From an uncultured Nitratifractor sp. (GTDB lineage: Bacteria > Campylobacterota > Campylobacteria > Campylobacterales > Sulfurovaceae): a stretch of DNA of 42,122 nucleotides. Shown here piece after piece: positions 25,358 through 34,503 of this stretch. The stretch covers positions 1-42,122 of the forward strand of contig CAMZLH010000023.1 of assembly GCA_947311565.1 (NCBI GenBank). The letters are read 5' to 3'. The position numbers were made by a program, and so were the translations under genes. Under the pieces are notes generated by a model. That model made no database searches. It saw only the letters and a list, made by a program, of their open reading frames with translations, and was not told the origin of the DNA. The stretch's first letter is position 1, and the number at the start of each line of letters is the position of its first letter.

Positions 25358-28300
25358 CTAAGTTCTACTTAACTCTTTAGCCAAACTCTTGACCCCTTTT
25401 AAGTCTATTTTTCCACTTCCTAATCGTGGGATCTGATCTACCTTATAGTAGAGTGATGGGATAAGTAGAGGGTTTATCTTTAACTCTTTTATTCTAGCTT
25501 TTAACTCACTAATCTCTAGTTCCCCTTCTAAAAGAAGCACTAGCTTTTCACCCTTTTTAGAGTCTTCAACTGCAGCTATTGCAATTTGATCATTTTCATC
25601 TAAAATAGTGCCTAATTCACGCTCTACATACCCAAGACTTACCATCTCTCCTCCTAATTTTGCAAAGCGACTATATCTATCTACAATTGTTAAAAAGCCA
25701 TCATCATCAATATGACCTTTGTCACCTGTGATATACCACTTTAAGTCATCTATCTCTTTAATAACCTCTGCTGTCTTCTCTGGCTCTTTAACATAGCCCT
25801 TCATAATCTGCGTTCCACCAATTAATATCATTCCATCCTCACCTATTGGTAGCTCATTAAAACTATCAGGGTCTACTATTTTAAAACTACTTCCTGGAAT
25901 TGCCATACCAACTGTTCCATCTTTATTCCCAACATGAACCATAAAATCATCTGTCATTAGAACATCTGGCAGATTTGTAGATGCAACTGGTGTTGTCTCT
26001 GTTGCTCCATAACCTTCATATATATCTTTATTAAATCTCTGTTTGAATATCTCTTTTATCTCTTTAGGTAACTTTTCAGCACCAGCTACTGCCATTTTTA
26101 TATCTTTAAACATTAGTGGATTTATTTTTCTATTTTTTGCATATAGTCTATAAAATGTTGCTGTTGCAAATAGATATGTTGCTTGATATCTAGCAGCTAA
26201 TTTACCAATTGCTAGACCATCAGTTGGATCAGGGTGACACACAACACTAATACCTTCTACTAATGGCATTAGTGTTGTAACTGTAAGCCCAAATGAGTGA
26301 AAAATAGGTAGTGTTCCCATTATTACATCTCTATCATCTGGATTTACAAGAGTTATAAACTGTTTTATATTACCCATAATATTTTTATGTGTCAACTCTA
26401 TTCCTTTAGGTGTGCCTTCACTACCACTACTAAATAAAATTGCTGCGCTATCTTCGATATGAGCAGACCTAACATATAGCAGTTCAAGAGCCCAAGCAGG
26501 TACTATTTTAACAGTTAAAAACATCTTTAGGCTCTCTATTTTTCCTATTCTCTTCTTTAGATCCTCTAGATATATTACATCTGCTAAATTTAAAACTTCA
26601 CTTAAGTCAAAACCTTTATCTTTAAGCTTATTAATAAATAGTCTAGATGTCACTATGGTTTTTATATCTGCAATATCTATAGCATGTTTTAGACTACTCT
26701 CTCCAGCAGAGTAATTTAAATTTACGATACTCTTATCAAGAGTAAGAAGTGACATATTACCAATATACCCACCAGCACTTGTGGGCAGCACTATACCTAT
26801 ATTTTGCCCACTAAGCAGGGGCTTTAACTTTTTAGCCATTAAAAAAACTGCTGTCATAAATTTATGGCTACTTAATTCAACGCCTGTAGAGTCAGCTACT
26901 GCAACCCTTAATGGACTCTCTTTACTCTTTCTAAGCCATGCTTTTTGTAATGAAGGCAGAGTTAAAGCATAATTGTGCCAACTATTAATTGATAGATCAG
27001 AAACTACTCTTTTAACCTCACTTGCAGTTGCACTATTTGGCATAGCTTTTCCAAACGATACACTAATATCTTTATTTCCACTTCTTTTTAACTTTTTAGA
27101 AGCATATGAAAAGTTATCTTCCCATAGTCCTCTTAAGTAAAATGGTATAATATCTATATTGTCTGCCTCTCTAGCAGCTGCTTCGAAGCCTCTTTTAAAT
27201 GTACTTAAATGACCATTTCTAGATATATGACCCTCTGGAAATAGTGCAACAGTATCTCCATTATTCAACGCATTAGCAACAGATTTAAGTGCATTTTTAC
27301 TACCTCTTGTAGATATAGGTATTACTTTAAAAAAACGTAAAAATGGCTTTATATACCACTTGTTATAGAGAACTCTATCTATTACAAAACGAATCTGTTT
27401 TGGGTATGCCATCTGCAAAATTGCCCAATCTAAAAATGATATATGGTTTCCAAGTAACAATACACCCTTATTTGGATCTATATTATCTAATCCATCTACA
27501 CTTAATTTATATTTAAAACCTATAAACTGCTTTACAAAATACCCAACAAGTGCCTGAGGCAACTGTAACAATATAAAAACAAGACCAAAGAAAGCGATAG
27601 TTGTCACACTATAAAATAGAACATAAGATGGCAAGTTAAAGTACCCAATAGTAGCTGTTGCAACTAAAAAGATAAACATAAATATATTCTGCATAAAGTT
27701 ATTACCTGCCAATATCTTACCAAGTATCTTTTTTGGTGAGGCAAACTGAATAACTGCATTTAAAGGTACTATAAATAGACCAGCAGATATACCAAATAGA
27801 ATTAAATCAATAGCTATAGAGTTTATAGAACCAAGTGTTGGCAACATATATAGAGACACCACAATACCAAGTGCACCAAGAGGTACAATACCCAACTCTA
27901 TGTAGTTTTTACTAACTCTACCAGCAATAATTGAACCAATTACTATACCAACCCCACTAAGACTTAATAAACCTTGTGCAACTACTGTATTAGTTACTCC
28001 CATAGTATCTTTTAAAAACTCTCCAAAGAGTGCAACTACAACTTGTGAGATACCCCAAAATATGCTTAAGCCAATAATACTAAGCCATATTGCTCTATGG
28101 CTTTGTAAAAGCTTTATATTCGAGCGAAGATATCCAAGATTTCCATACTCTTTTATATCAAATTTTATCTTATCCTCGCACTCTAAAGCAACAAAATCTC
28201 TATCTAATTTGGATGCTAACATATACTCTACAATAGACCCAGCAATTAATAAAAATCCAAGAGGAGCAATCTCAATTAATATACTATTTGGAGTAGTTGC

Positions 28301-28804
28301 ACTACTCAACATCCCTTCAAAGAGTATAGAGTAGATAACAGCCCCAGCTAAAATAGATACTATTGTTACAGCTTGAACCATAGCATTAGCCTCTGTTAGC
28401 TTTTCATTTCCAAGCATCTCTTTAATTAATCCATACTTAGCAGGAGCATAAATTGCACTTTGAGCTGCAAGTATAAATGTTAAAAAAAATGCAAACCAAA
28501 ACCACCCAAAATAGTAACTAAGTGTAATTAATAGTGTAATTGCAATCGCAAAAGATGCTGAATACTTTATAACTTTTGTCTTTTTAAAATTATCACTAAG
28601 GTAACCAGATGGCGAAAATAGAAATATAAATGGTAGTAGTATTAGAGCATTAACAGTAGCTGTTAAAACTATTAATTCACTCCCTTCATACGATTTAAAA
28701 ATTGTATTTTGCAAAATAATCTTATGTCCTAAGTCAGTCATTGCATTCAGAAACACTATAATAATATAGGGAAGAAAACTCTTTACTTTTAATAAATTAA
28801 TCAT
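25358..28804 (-). CDS. Three-domain lysophospholipid transporter/acyltransferase/acyl-ACP synthetase fusion (LplT-PlsC-Aas type)
   Basis: A 1148-residue protein. Residues 1 to about 415 are an MFS transporter of the LplT type. Residues about 440-630 are a PlsC acyltransferase, with HX4D at 454-459 (NHISFLD), and VALFPEGHIS further on. From about 660 an adenylate-forming domain follows, with the phosphate loop SSGSEGTPKG at 792-801, YGATETTP, and GDKGHIDDDGFLTIVDR with the catalytic Lys region at the end. In enterobacteria LplT and Aas are separate and together import and reacylate lysophosphatidylethanolamine. Here all three steps are in one chain. The gene starts eight bases inside the upstream MerR-family gene, so regulator and enzyme are linked. 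Confidence 0.9.
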   Translation of the reverse strand: MINLLKVKSFLPYIIIVFLNAMTDLGHKIILQNTIFKSYEGSELIVLTATVNALILLPFIFLFSPSGYLSDNFKKTKVIKYSASFAIAITLLITLSYYFGWFWFAFFLTFILAAQSAIYAPAKYGLIKEMLGNEKLTEANAMVQAVTIVSILAGAVIYSILFEGMLSSATTPNSILIEIAPLGFLLIAGSIVEYMLASKLDRDFVALECEDKIKFDIKEYGNLGYLRSNIKLLQSHRAIWLSIIGLSIFWGISQVVVALFGEFLKDTMGVTNTVVAQGLLSLSGVGIVIGSIIAGRVSKNYIELGIVPLGALGIVVSLYMLPTLGSINSIAIDLILFGISAGLFIVPLNAVIQFASPKKILGKILAGNNFMQNIFMFIFLVATATIGYFNLPSYVLFYSVTTIAFFGLVFILLQLPQALVGYFVKQFIGFKYKLSVDGLDNIDPNKGVLLLGNHISFLDWAILQMAYPKQIRFVIDRVLYNKWYIKPFLRFFKVIPISTRGSKNALKSVANALNNGDTVALFPEGHISRNGHLSTFKRGFEAAAREADNIDIIPFYLRGLWEDNFSYASKKLKRSGNKDISVSFGKAMPNSATASEVKRVVSDLSINSWHNYALTLPSLQKAWLRKSKESPLRVAVADSTGVELSSHKFMTAVFLMAKKLKPLLSGQNIGIVLPTSAGGYIGNMSLLTLDKSIVNLNYSAGESSLKHAIDIADIKTIVTSRLFINKLKDKGFDLSEVLNLADVIYLEDLKKRIGKIESLKMFLTVKIVPAWALELLYVRSAHIEDSAAILFSSGSEGTPKGIELTHKNIMGNIKQFITLVNPDDRDVIMGTLPIFHSFGLTVTTLMPLVEGISVVCHPDPTDGLAIGKLAARYQATYLFATATFYRLYAKNRKINPLMFKDIKMAVAGAEKLPKEIKEIFKQRFNKDIYEGYGATETTPVASTNLPDVLMTDDFMVHVGNKDGTVGMAIPGSSFKIVDPDSFNELPIGEDGMILIGGTQIMKGYVKEPEKTAEVIKEIDDLKWYITGDKGHIDDDGFLTIVDRYSRFAKLGGEMVSLGYVERELGTILDENDQIAIAAVEDSKKGEKLVLLLEGELEISELKARIKELKINPLLIPSLYYKVDQIPRLGSGKIDLKGVKSLAKELSRT

Positions 28805-29453
28805 TACTTATCCTTGCTTTATGCTCTTTAATTGTATATGAATTGAATATATATGGTTTATAGTTTAAAATAGTATCAAACAAAAACTCATATCTACTAT
28901 TGTGGGAGATAGTGTCATCTTGTAAAAGTTTTTCACTTATCGTATTCTCTATAATCGCTAACTCTTTTGCAAAAGAGGCATACTTTTTAAATAGTTCAAA
29001 ATCTAAACCCAACTCTTTCGCCTTAATTAAGATTTTAATCGCATCTACATCCTTTTTATTAAACATTGTGCGATTATATATAAAACCACTCTCTATAAAG
29101 TTATCTAACTCTTTTTCTTCTATACTTAAACTACCTATTAACTCACTTTTGCTTATTAAAAAGCTATCTTTCCCACCTTGCAAAATCTCTATAGAGTTAA
29201 CCAAAGAACCAAATGAACTATCAAGATCTAAGCTATTATTTTTAAAAATCTCTTTAATATCGGCTATTGAGTATCCAAAGCTATTTTGAAGATACTTTAT
29301 AAACTTTATTATCTCAATAGAGGTTTCACTATAGAGATGCAGATTAGGTTTAGGCTTCTTAGGTTCAGGGAGTAGTCCCTCTTTTATATAAAATAGTATT
29401 GTAGATTTACTTTCACCACTAAGTTTTGTCAACTCTTTCATCTTTAGACTCAT
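28797..29453 (-). CDS. MerR-family transcriptional regulator
   Basis: A 218-residue protein. Residues 1-70 form a MerR winged helix (MKELTKLSGESKSTILFYIKEG..., split at the helix, then LLPEPKKP and LHLYSETSIEIIKFIKYL). A longer than usual C-terminal half, mostly helical, follows, with a second short helical unit resembling a repeated MerR-like segment near 105-145. No metal-binding Cys cluster is seen, so it does not look like a metal sensor. GAAGGAG is six bases before ATG 29453. It overlaps the downstream acyltransferase fusion by eight bases and probably controls that gene, perhaps in response to a lipid-like ligand. Confidence 0.85.
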   Translation of the reverse strand: MSLKMKELTKLSGESKSTILFYIKEGLLPEPKKPKPNLHLYSETSIEIIKFIKYLQNSFGYSIADIKEIFKNNSLDLDSSFGSLVNSIEILQGGKDSFLISKSELIGSLSIEEKELDNFIESGFIYNRTMFNKKDVDAIKILIKAKELGLDFELFKKYASFAKELAIIENTISEKLLQDDTISHNSRYEFLFDTILNYKPYIFNSYTIKEHKARISND

Positions 29454-29533
29454 ACTTACTCCTTCGTATAAATTATCTACTATTGCATTAACTACAAGAA
29501 CTCTATATCAATAATTAAGCTTTTTGATTTAAC

Positions 29534-29570
29534 AGTATAGCACTTTTATATACTAGTGTCAAGTGATACT
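29534..29570 (-). promoter_or_regulatory. Consensus-like promoter with overlapping dyad for the MerR gene
   Basis: On the minus strand TTGACA (29557-29562) and TATACT (29534-29539) are exactly 17 bases apart. Such a clear -35 is unusual for this phylum. The -35 is embedded in an imperfect 16-base dyad AGTGTCAAGTGATACT (29555-29570), a plausible site for autorepression by the MerR-family protein. Confidence 0.6.
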
Positions 29571-29662
29571 TTATACTTTTATATATTAATCTAAAATTAA
29601 CAATTAATATACTAAAATACATCCATATAATGTATATATAGCTTGTATAAAAAGGATACTAT

Positions 29663-30256
29663 ATGAATTATAAAAAAATATATATAACTCTTTTAGCTGC
29701 TCTATTTATGGGTTGCTCACTAAATAATATAAAAAAAGATAGCAGTAGCTCAAATCAGACATCTCAACTAAAAGAGTACTATATTGTCAAAGAGGGAGAT
29801 ACACTATCTAAAATATCTACAATAACTAAAGTAGAAGTAAACACTATAAAAACATTAAATAGTATAGAGAGTATAACTTACAGCGATATTGGAAAAACTC
29901 TATACTTAAAACCAGAGGCACTTAATAATAAAATTAAATTAAAATTTAATAGAGAACTTTTACTAACTGCTACGGCATATACATCAGAAGCTAAGCAGAC
30001 AGATAAAACACCTTTCTTAGCTGCATGGAATAATCGCATAAAACCTGGTATGAAAATTATAGCAGTCTCTCCCGACTTAATAAAAAAATTTGGCTTAACA
30101 AATGGTGTTGTAGTAAAAATTAAAGGTCTAAAGGGATACTATGTAGTCAAAGACAAAATGAACTCTAAATTTAAAAAACGAATAGATATATATATGGGTT
30201 TAGATAAATATAGAGCAATAAAATGGGGCAAGAGAAGAGTGGCACTTTTATGGTAA
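29663..30256 (+). CDS. LysM/3D-domain lipoprotein
   Basis: A 197-residue exported protein. The signal peptide ends in MGC, with Cys at 18. After a Ser-rich linker, residues 39-82 form a LysM domain (YYIVKEGDTLSKIS... IGKTLYL), which binds peptidoglycan. Residues about 100-197 form a 3D (double-psi beta barrel) domain, with LTATAYTSEA, PGMKIIAVSPDLI and GYYVVKDKMNSKF. The late IDIYMG and WGKRRVALLW stretches complete the three-Asp pattern. The 3D fold is found in lytic transglycosylases of the MltA/RpfB type, so it is likely a wall-associated hydrolase or remodelling protein. A TATAAT at 29626-29631 precedes it. Confidence 0.85.
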   Translation: MNYKKIYITLLAALFMGCSLNNIKKDSSSSNQTSQLKEYYIVKEGDTLSKISTITKVEVNTIKTLNSIESITYSDIGKTLYLKPEALNNKIKLKFNRELLLTATAYTSEAKQTDKTPFLAAWNNRIKPGMKIIAVSPDLIKKFGLTNGVVVKIKGLKGYYVVKDKMNSKFKKRIDIYMGLDKYRAIKWGKRRVALLW

Positions 30257-30310
30257 TTTTATTTTTAGAAAATATTGCTAAAATACATTAAAAACTTTGG
30301 AGGGTACCTA

Positions 30311-31324
30311 GTGAATAGTACTAACTTTTTTAATCCTAATGGAGATGATATACTAAATGAGACTCTCTATGGTGCAAACCCTACAGGTTTTGTTGATTTT
30401 AACAGACCTAAATATAAGTGGAGTACAAATATATATGATTTAATGAATGCAAATACTTGGTTCCCTAGCGAAGTTAATACATCAGCAGAGAAGAAAGCAT
30501 TTGAACAATTAAGTGATAACGAAAAAGAGATATATAAACTAACTTTTGCACAACTTAGCTTTAATGACTCAGCTCAAGAAGAGTATTTAGCAGACTTTAG
30601 AAGACTAGCAACAAACAAGATTGTTAAATCGACTTTAACGCTACAGATGATGCAAGAGGTAAACCACTCTAAATCATATGCTGTATTACTAGATGCTGCA
30701 GGTAACTCTAATGAGGTATTTGACCTATATAAAACTAACGAAGCACTAAAGCGTAAAAATCAAAGAATAGCAGATCAATTTGCAAAGTATATAGAGGGTG
30801 ACAGCGCAGATGGAATGTTGCTCTCTGCAATGGCAAGTGTTAATTTAGAGGGGATATACTTCCTACTAGGATTTAGCTATATATATGTTCTTGGCGATAA
30901 AGTCCCAGGAGCTAGAGATATGATAAAATTTATCTCAAGAGATGAGTTAAATACTCACCTACCACTATTTGCAAATATATTTAAAACATTACAAAAAGAG
31001 AATAAAATATCAGCATCAATAATAGATAAGAGTTACGAGATGATTCAAGAAGCAGTTGATATAGAGCTAGAGTATGGAAAATATTTAATAGATAACTACT
31101 CTATAATGGGTCTTAGAGAAGAGCTTATTACAAATACCGTACACAACTATGCAAACGATAGATTAACAAAGATAGGTTTAGATCCTATTTTTCCTAAAAC
31201 TAATACAACTTATCTACAAAAACTTGTTGATAAACATCTATCAATGAATGATGTAAAACAAAACTTTTTCGAAACAAATGTAACCAATTATGCTAAGAAT
31301 AGTATAGATTTTGACGACTTTTAA
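30311..31324 (+). CDS. nrdB: Class I ribonucleotide reductase beta subunit
   Basis: A 337-residue radical-generating subunit that supplies the cofactor for reduction of ribonucleoside diphosphates. I use GTG 30311 with GGAGG eight bases upstream; a TTG 36 bases earlier lacks a site. Metal ligands and radical Tyr are seen: D86, E116, H119, Y123 in QEVNHSKSY, E180 in NLEGIYF, then E212 and H216. The second ligand pair reads RDELNTHL, one residue longer than the usual ExxH. The C-terminal tail ends in DFDDF, the docking peptide for NrdA. The large subunit is not in this window. Confidence 0.9.
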   Translation: MNSTNFFNPNGDDILNETLYGANPTGFVDFNRPKYKWSTNIYDLMNANTWFPSEVNTSAEKKAFEQLSDNEKEIYKLTFAQLSFNDSAQEEYLADFRRLATNKIVKSTLTLQMMQEVNHSKSYAVLLDAAGNSNEVFDLYKTNEALKRKNQRIADQFAKYIEGDSADGMLLSAMASVNLEGIYFLLGFSYIYVLGDKVPGARDMIKFISRDELNTHLPLFANIFKTLQKENKISASIIDKSYEMIQEAVDIELEYGKYLIDNYSIMGLREELITNTVHNYANDRLTKIGLDPIFPKTNTTYLQKLVDKHLSMNDVKQNFFETNVTNYAKNSIDFDDF

Positions 31325-31371
31325 AGGGCAAAACCTCCTTTTAGCTATAATTATCATTTAAAAGGATAATA

Positions 31372-31737
31372 ATGAGAAAAATTTTAATAATTTTGCTACT
31401 AACTTTGGAGTTCACTATTGCTAAATCTTTAAATGCCAATAACTTTCACTCAACAATATCTAAAAAGGGTGTTGTTATAGTAAAATTTTGGGCAACATGG
31501 TGTACTACATGCAAGATGTTAACACCAGAGTTTAATAAAGCAAAAAAGATTGTAGGAGATAGAGCTATATTTGCAACATACAATGTTGATAATCGTGGAA
31601 AACCACTAAAACAGTACAATATATCTACAATACCTACAATGGTTCTGTTCGAAAATGGTAAAGAGGTAGATAGAAGTAACTCTATACTAAGTGCAAAAGA
31701 TATCTCCGACTGGGTTTTAGGTTATATACCTAAATAG
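31372..31737 (+). CDS. Exported thioredoxin-fold protein
   Basis: A 121-residue protein with an N-terminal hydrophobic segment (KILIILLLTLEFTIA) that looks like a signal peptide, so it probably works in the periplasm. The thioredoxin fold is shown by VKFWATWCTTCKML, with redox Cys at 44 and 47, and by the cis-Pro loop ISTIPTMVLF. The CTTC centre differs from the CGPC of cytoplasmic thioredoxin. It follows nrdB by 47 bases, but the predicted export argues against it being the reductase's electron donor. A role in cytochrome maturation or periplasmic disulfide exchange is possible. Confidence 0.85.
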   Translation: MRKILIILLLTLEFTIAKSLNANNFHSTISKKGVVIVKFWATWCTTCKMLTPEFNKAKKIVGDRAIFATYNVDNRGKPLKQYNISTIPTMVLFENGKEVDRSNSILSAKDISDWVLGYIPK

Positions 31738-31801
31738 CCCACCCCTCCTAAAATTAGTGACAAAATAACTAAAATTAATTAGAATATAAGTCTTTTTTTA
31801 A

Positions 31802-31944
31802 TATAATCGCACGCCCAAAGTTTATACTTTGTGGAGTCTGCGTGAAGAGTTTTTATATATTACGCACCGATTATATAAGAACTGGTTTAGCAAACATCGT
31901 TAAACCACGCAAACAAAAGGTGCAAAAAAAATTAGGAGAATCTT
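31802..31944 (+). promoter_or_regulatory. Promoter and structured leader of the rpmJ-rplQ operon
   Basis: A T-rich tract and TATAAT (31802-31807) form a typical promoter of this phylum. The leader can form an outer CACGC/GCGTG helix (31810-31814, 31840-31844) around a CAAAGT/ACTTTG hairpin (31816-31831). The segment TGCGTGA (31839-31845) can instead pair with TTACGCA (31860-31866), which excludes the outer helix. A TGGTTTA/TAAACCA hairpin (31883-31907) follows, then AGGAG before rpmJ. Competing helices suggest feedback by an operon protein such as S4, by analogy to the E. coli alpha operon. This is inference. Confidence 0.5.
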
Positions 31945-32058
31945 ATGAAAGTAAGACCATCAGTTAAAAAGATGTGCGATGATTGTAAAGTAATCAAACG
32001 CAAAGGTATTGTAAGAGTGATTTGTAAGAATCCTAAACATAAACAGAGACAAGGATAA
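31945..32058 (+). CDS. rpmJ: Ribosomal protein L36
   Basis: A 37-residue zinc-binding protein of the large subunit, beginning [16 protein letters not shown] and ending KHKQRQG. The zinc ligands are C11, C14, C27 and H32, so this is the zinc-containing form. TTAGGAGA lies before ATG 31945. It is the first gene of the alpha-type operon and is followed after two bases by rpsM. Confidence 0.96.
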   Translation: MKVRPSVKKMCDDCKVIKRKGIVRVICKNPKHKQRQG

Positions 32059-32060
32059 GT

Positions 32061-32423
32061 ATGGCTCGTATTGCAGGGGTTGATTTACCAAAGAGTAAAA
32101 GAATGGAGTATGCATTAACATACATTTTTGGTGTAGGTTTACACACTTCAAGAAAAGTTTTAGATGCAACAGGTGTTAGTTATGACAAAAGAGTTCATGA
32201 ATTAACAGATGCAGAGGCAGCTACAATTCGTAAAGAGCTTCAAGATAACTATATGGTTGAGGGAGATCTTAGAAAAAAAGTTATGCTTGATATCAAGACA
32301 CTTATGGATCTTGGTAGCTATCGTGGTTTAAGACACAGAAGAGGTCTACCTGTTCGTGGTCAAAAAACTAAAACAAATGCGCGTACTAGAAAAGGTAAGC
32401 GTAAAACTGTTGGCGCAGCATAA
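32061..32423 (+). CDS. rpsM: Ribosomal protein S13
   Basis: A 120-residue small-subunit protein that contacts the P-site tRNA and protein S19 in the head of the 30S subunit. The start [21 protein letters not shown] and the C-terminal [21 protein letters not shown] are diagnostic, and the basic tail is normal. It is second in the operon, with 17 bases before rpsK. Length matches the family. Confidence 0.97.
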   Translation: MARIAGVDLPKSKRMEYALTYIFGVGLHTSRKVLDATGVSYDKRVHELTDAEAATIRKELQDNYMVEGDLRKKVMLDIKTLMDLGSYRGLRHRRGLPVRGQKTKTNARTRKGKRKTVGAA

Positions 32424-32440
32424 TTAGGGAGTAGTAGCAA

Positions 32441-32815
32441 ATGGCAAAAAGAAAAGTTAAAAAGCAAGTTGCAAAGGGCGTTGTTTATATCGCAGCAACA
32501 TTTAATAACACTGTTATTACAGTTACAGATGAAATGGGTAATGTATTAGCATGGAGTAGTGCTGGTAGCCTTGGATTTAAAGGTAGTAAAAAATCGACTC
32601 CATACGCTGCACAACAAGCAGTAGAAGATGCTATGAATAAAGCTAAAGATTATGGCATTAAAGAAGTTGGTATTAAAGTTCAAGGACCAGGTTCTGGTAG
32701 AGAAACTGCAGTTAAGAGTGTAGGAGCAATTGAAGGTATTCGTGTAATCTCATTCAAAGATATAACACCACTACCACACAATGGTTGTCGTCCTCCTAAA
32801 AAGCGTCGTGTATAA
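32441..32815 (+). CDS. rpsK: Ribosomal protein S11
   Basis: A 124-residue small-subunit protein of the platform near the mRNA exit. Diagnostic stretches are [30 protein letters not shown]-type [13 protein letters not shown], and the end [16 protein letters not shown]. Slightly shorter at the N-terminus than E. coli S11 (129), as is usual. GGGAG is upstream of the ATG. Confidence 0.97.
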   Translation: MAKRKVKKQVAKGVVYIAATFNNTVITVTDEMGNVLAWSSAGSLGFKGSKKSTPYAAQQAVEDAMNKAKDYGIKEVGIKVQGPGSGRETAVKSVGAIEGIRVISFKDITPLPHNGCRPPKKRRV

Positions 32816-32851
32816 TAATTAACATAGATTTATAAAGAAAAAGGTAATTAA

Positions 32852-33478
32852 ATGGCAAGATATAGAGGTCCAAGAGAGAAACTTGAAAGAAGACTTGGCG
32901 TTGATTTAGGATTAAAAGGCGAAAGAAGATTAGCAGGTAAAAGTGCTTTAGAAAAGCGCCCATATGCTCCAGGTCAACATGGTCAGCGTCGTACAAAAAT
33001 TAGTGAATATGGTATGCAACTTCGTGAGAAGCAAAAAGCTAAATTTATGTATGGTGTTAGCGAGAAACAATTTAGAGCACTATTTAAAGAAGCTTCTAGA
33101 AGAGAAGGCAATACAGGGGAACTTCTTATTCAACTACTAGAGCAAAGACTTGATAATGTAGTTTACAGATTAGGTTTTGCAACAACTAGAGCATTTGCAA
33201 GACAACTTGTAAACCACGGTCATATACTAGTAGATGGTAAAAGAGTTGATATTCCATCATTCCGTGTAAAAGCTGGTCAAAAGATTGAAATTAAAGAGAA
33301 GAGCAAAGCTAATCCTCAAATTATTAGATCTATAGAGCTTACAAACCAAACAGGTATTGTAGAGTGGGTAGATGTAGAACAAGATAAAATATTCGGAATC
33401 TTTACAAGAATTCCAGAAAGAGAAGAGATTAAGATCCCAGTAGAAGAGCGACTAATCGTTGAGCTTTACTCTAAATAA
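32852..33478 (+). CDS. rpsD: Ribosomal protein S4
   Basis: A 208-residue primary 16S rRNA-binding protein that nucleates 30S assembly. The start [16 protein letters not shown] is typical. The S4 RNA-binding fold is at about 95-160 ([20 protein letters not shown], then [17 protein letters not shown]). The N-terminal zinc-type Cys cluster is absent, so this is the Cys-minus form. In E. coli S4 represses its own operon, which makes it the leading candidate to bind the leader seen upstream here. Confidence 0.97.
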   Translation: MARYRGPREKLERRLGVDLGLKGERRLAGKSALEKRPYAPGQHGQRRTKISEYGMQLREKQKAKFMYGVSEKQFRALFKEASRREGNTGELLIQLLEQRLDNVVYRLGFATTRAFARQLVNHGHILVDGKRVDIPSFRVKAGQKIEIKEKSKANPQIIRSIELTNQTGIVEWVDVEQDKIFGIFTRIPEREEIKIPVEERLIVELYSK

Positions 33479-33495
33479 AAGCTAAAGGCTTGTAA

Positions 33496-34494
33496 ATGAA
33501 AAGTATCAAAACATCTCCAGAAATACCTCAAGAGGTAGCAATGGAAGAGTTGGGTGAAAATAGAGCAGAGATTAGTGCATACGCTTTTGAAACTGGCTAT
33601 GCAATAACTCTTGCTCATCCACTTAGACGCCTTATCTTAGGTAGCTCTGTTGGATATGCACCAATCTCTTTAAAGATAGATGGAGTACTGCATGAGTTTG
33701 ACTCTGTTCGTGGTATGAAAGAGGATATAGCAGTATTTATTATTAATCTAAAAAATATTAGATTTAAAATTAAAGATGAGCTAGAGAAAGCAGTAGTATC
33801 ATATAGTTTTAGTGGTGCTAAAGAGATTAAAGCATCAGATTTAGCTAATGATGATGTTGAAATTATCAATGGTGATGCAATATTAGCAACTTTAAATAAA
33901 GATGCTAATTTAAACTTTACTATTGAGATTGCTAAAGGCATTGGTTATGTACCAAGTGAAGAGTTAAGAGATAGTGTAGATAGCGAAGCAATTGCACTAG
34001 ATGCATTCTTTACACCTGTAAAAAAAGCTAACTATAAAATAGAAAATATTTTGGTTGGTGATAATCCAAATTTCGAGAAGATAGTTTTCGAAATTGAGAC
34101 AGATGGTCAAATAACACCTCGTGAAGCATTTGGAAATGCTTTAGAGACAATGAATAAACAGTTAAATGTATTTGGTAAAGTTTTTGATATCGATTTAGAA
34201 GCGACTAAAACTAAAGGTAAAAGTGAGAGTGCACTTAAATCTCTACTTATACCAATTAATACACTTAAATTTACAGCTAGAAGCTCGAACTCACTAGAGA
34301 GAGCAGGTATCCAATATATTGGAGAGCTTGTACTAATGGGTGAAAATGAGATTAAAGCTATTAAAAACCTAGGTAAAAAATCTCTTGATGAGATTATGAA
34401 TGCGCTAGATGATCATGGATTTGGTTCAGATTATAAACTAGATAGTAAAATTAGAGTTGATCTAATAGAAAAAATAAAACAATTAAAGTCATAA
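33496..34494 (+). CDS. rpoA: RNA polymerase alpha subunit
   Basis: A 332-residue subunit. The N-terminal dimerisation domain (to about 235) contains AYAITLAHPLRRLILGSS-like GYAITLAHPLRRLIL and FDSVRGMKEDIAVFIINLK. The C-terminal domain (about 250-320) contains LKSLLIPINTLKFTARSSNSL and the helix-hairpin-helix AIKNLGKKSLDEIMNAL, which contacts promoter UP elements and activators. Length and order are normal for the phylum. It starts 17 bases after rpsD. Confidence 0.97.
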   Translation: MKSIKTSPEIPQEVAMEELGENRAEISAYAFETGYAITLAHPLRRLILGSSVGYAPISLKIDGVLHEFDSVRGMKEDIAVFIINLKNIRFKIKDELEKAVVSYSFSGAKEIKASDLANDDVEIINGDAILATLNKDANLNFTIEIAKGIGYVPSEELRDSVDSEAIALDAFFTPVKKANYKIENILVGDNPNFEKIVFEIETDGQITPREAFGNALETMNKQLNVFGKVFDIDLEATKTKGKSESALKSLLIPINTLKFTARSSNSLERAGIQYIGELVLMGENEIKAIKNLGKKSLDEIMNALDDHGFGSDYKLDSKIRVDLIEKIKQLKS

Positions 34495-34503
34495 AGGATT
34501 GGC

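Noticed and set aside
31372-31737. Thioredoxin as electron donor of ribonucleotide reductase
   Set aside because: The predicted signal peptide places it outside the cytoplasm, despite the nrdB neighbour.
31960-32169. Minus-strand open frame of 69 codons across rpmJ and rpsM
   Set aside because: Antisense to two ribosomal protein genes and without a ribosome-binding site.
33615-33941. Minus-strand open frame of 108 codons
   Set aside because: Antisense of rpoA, which is certain.
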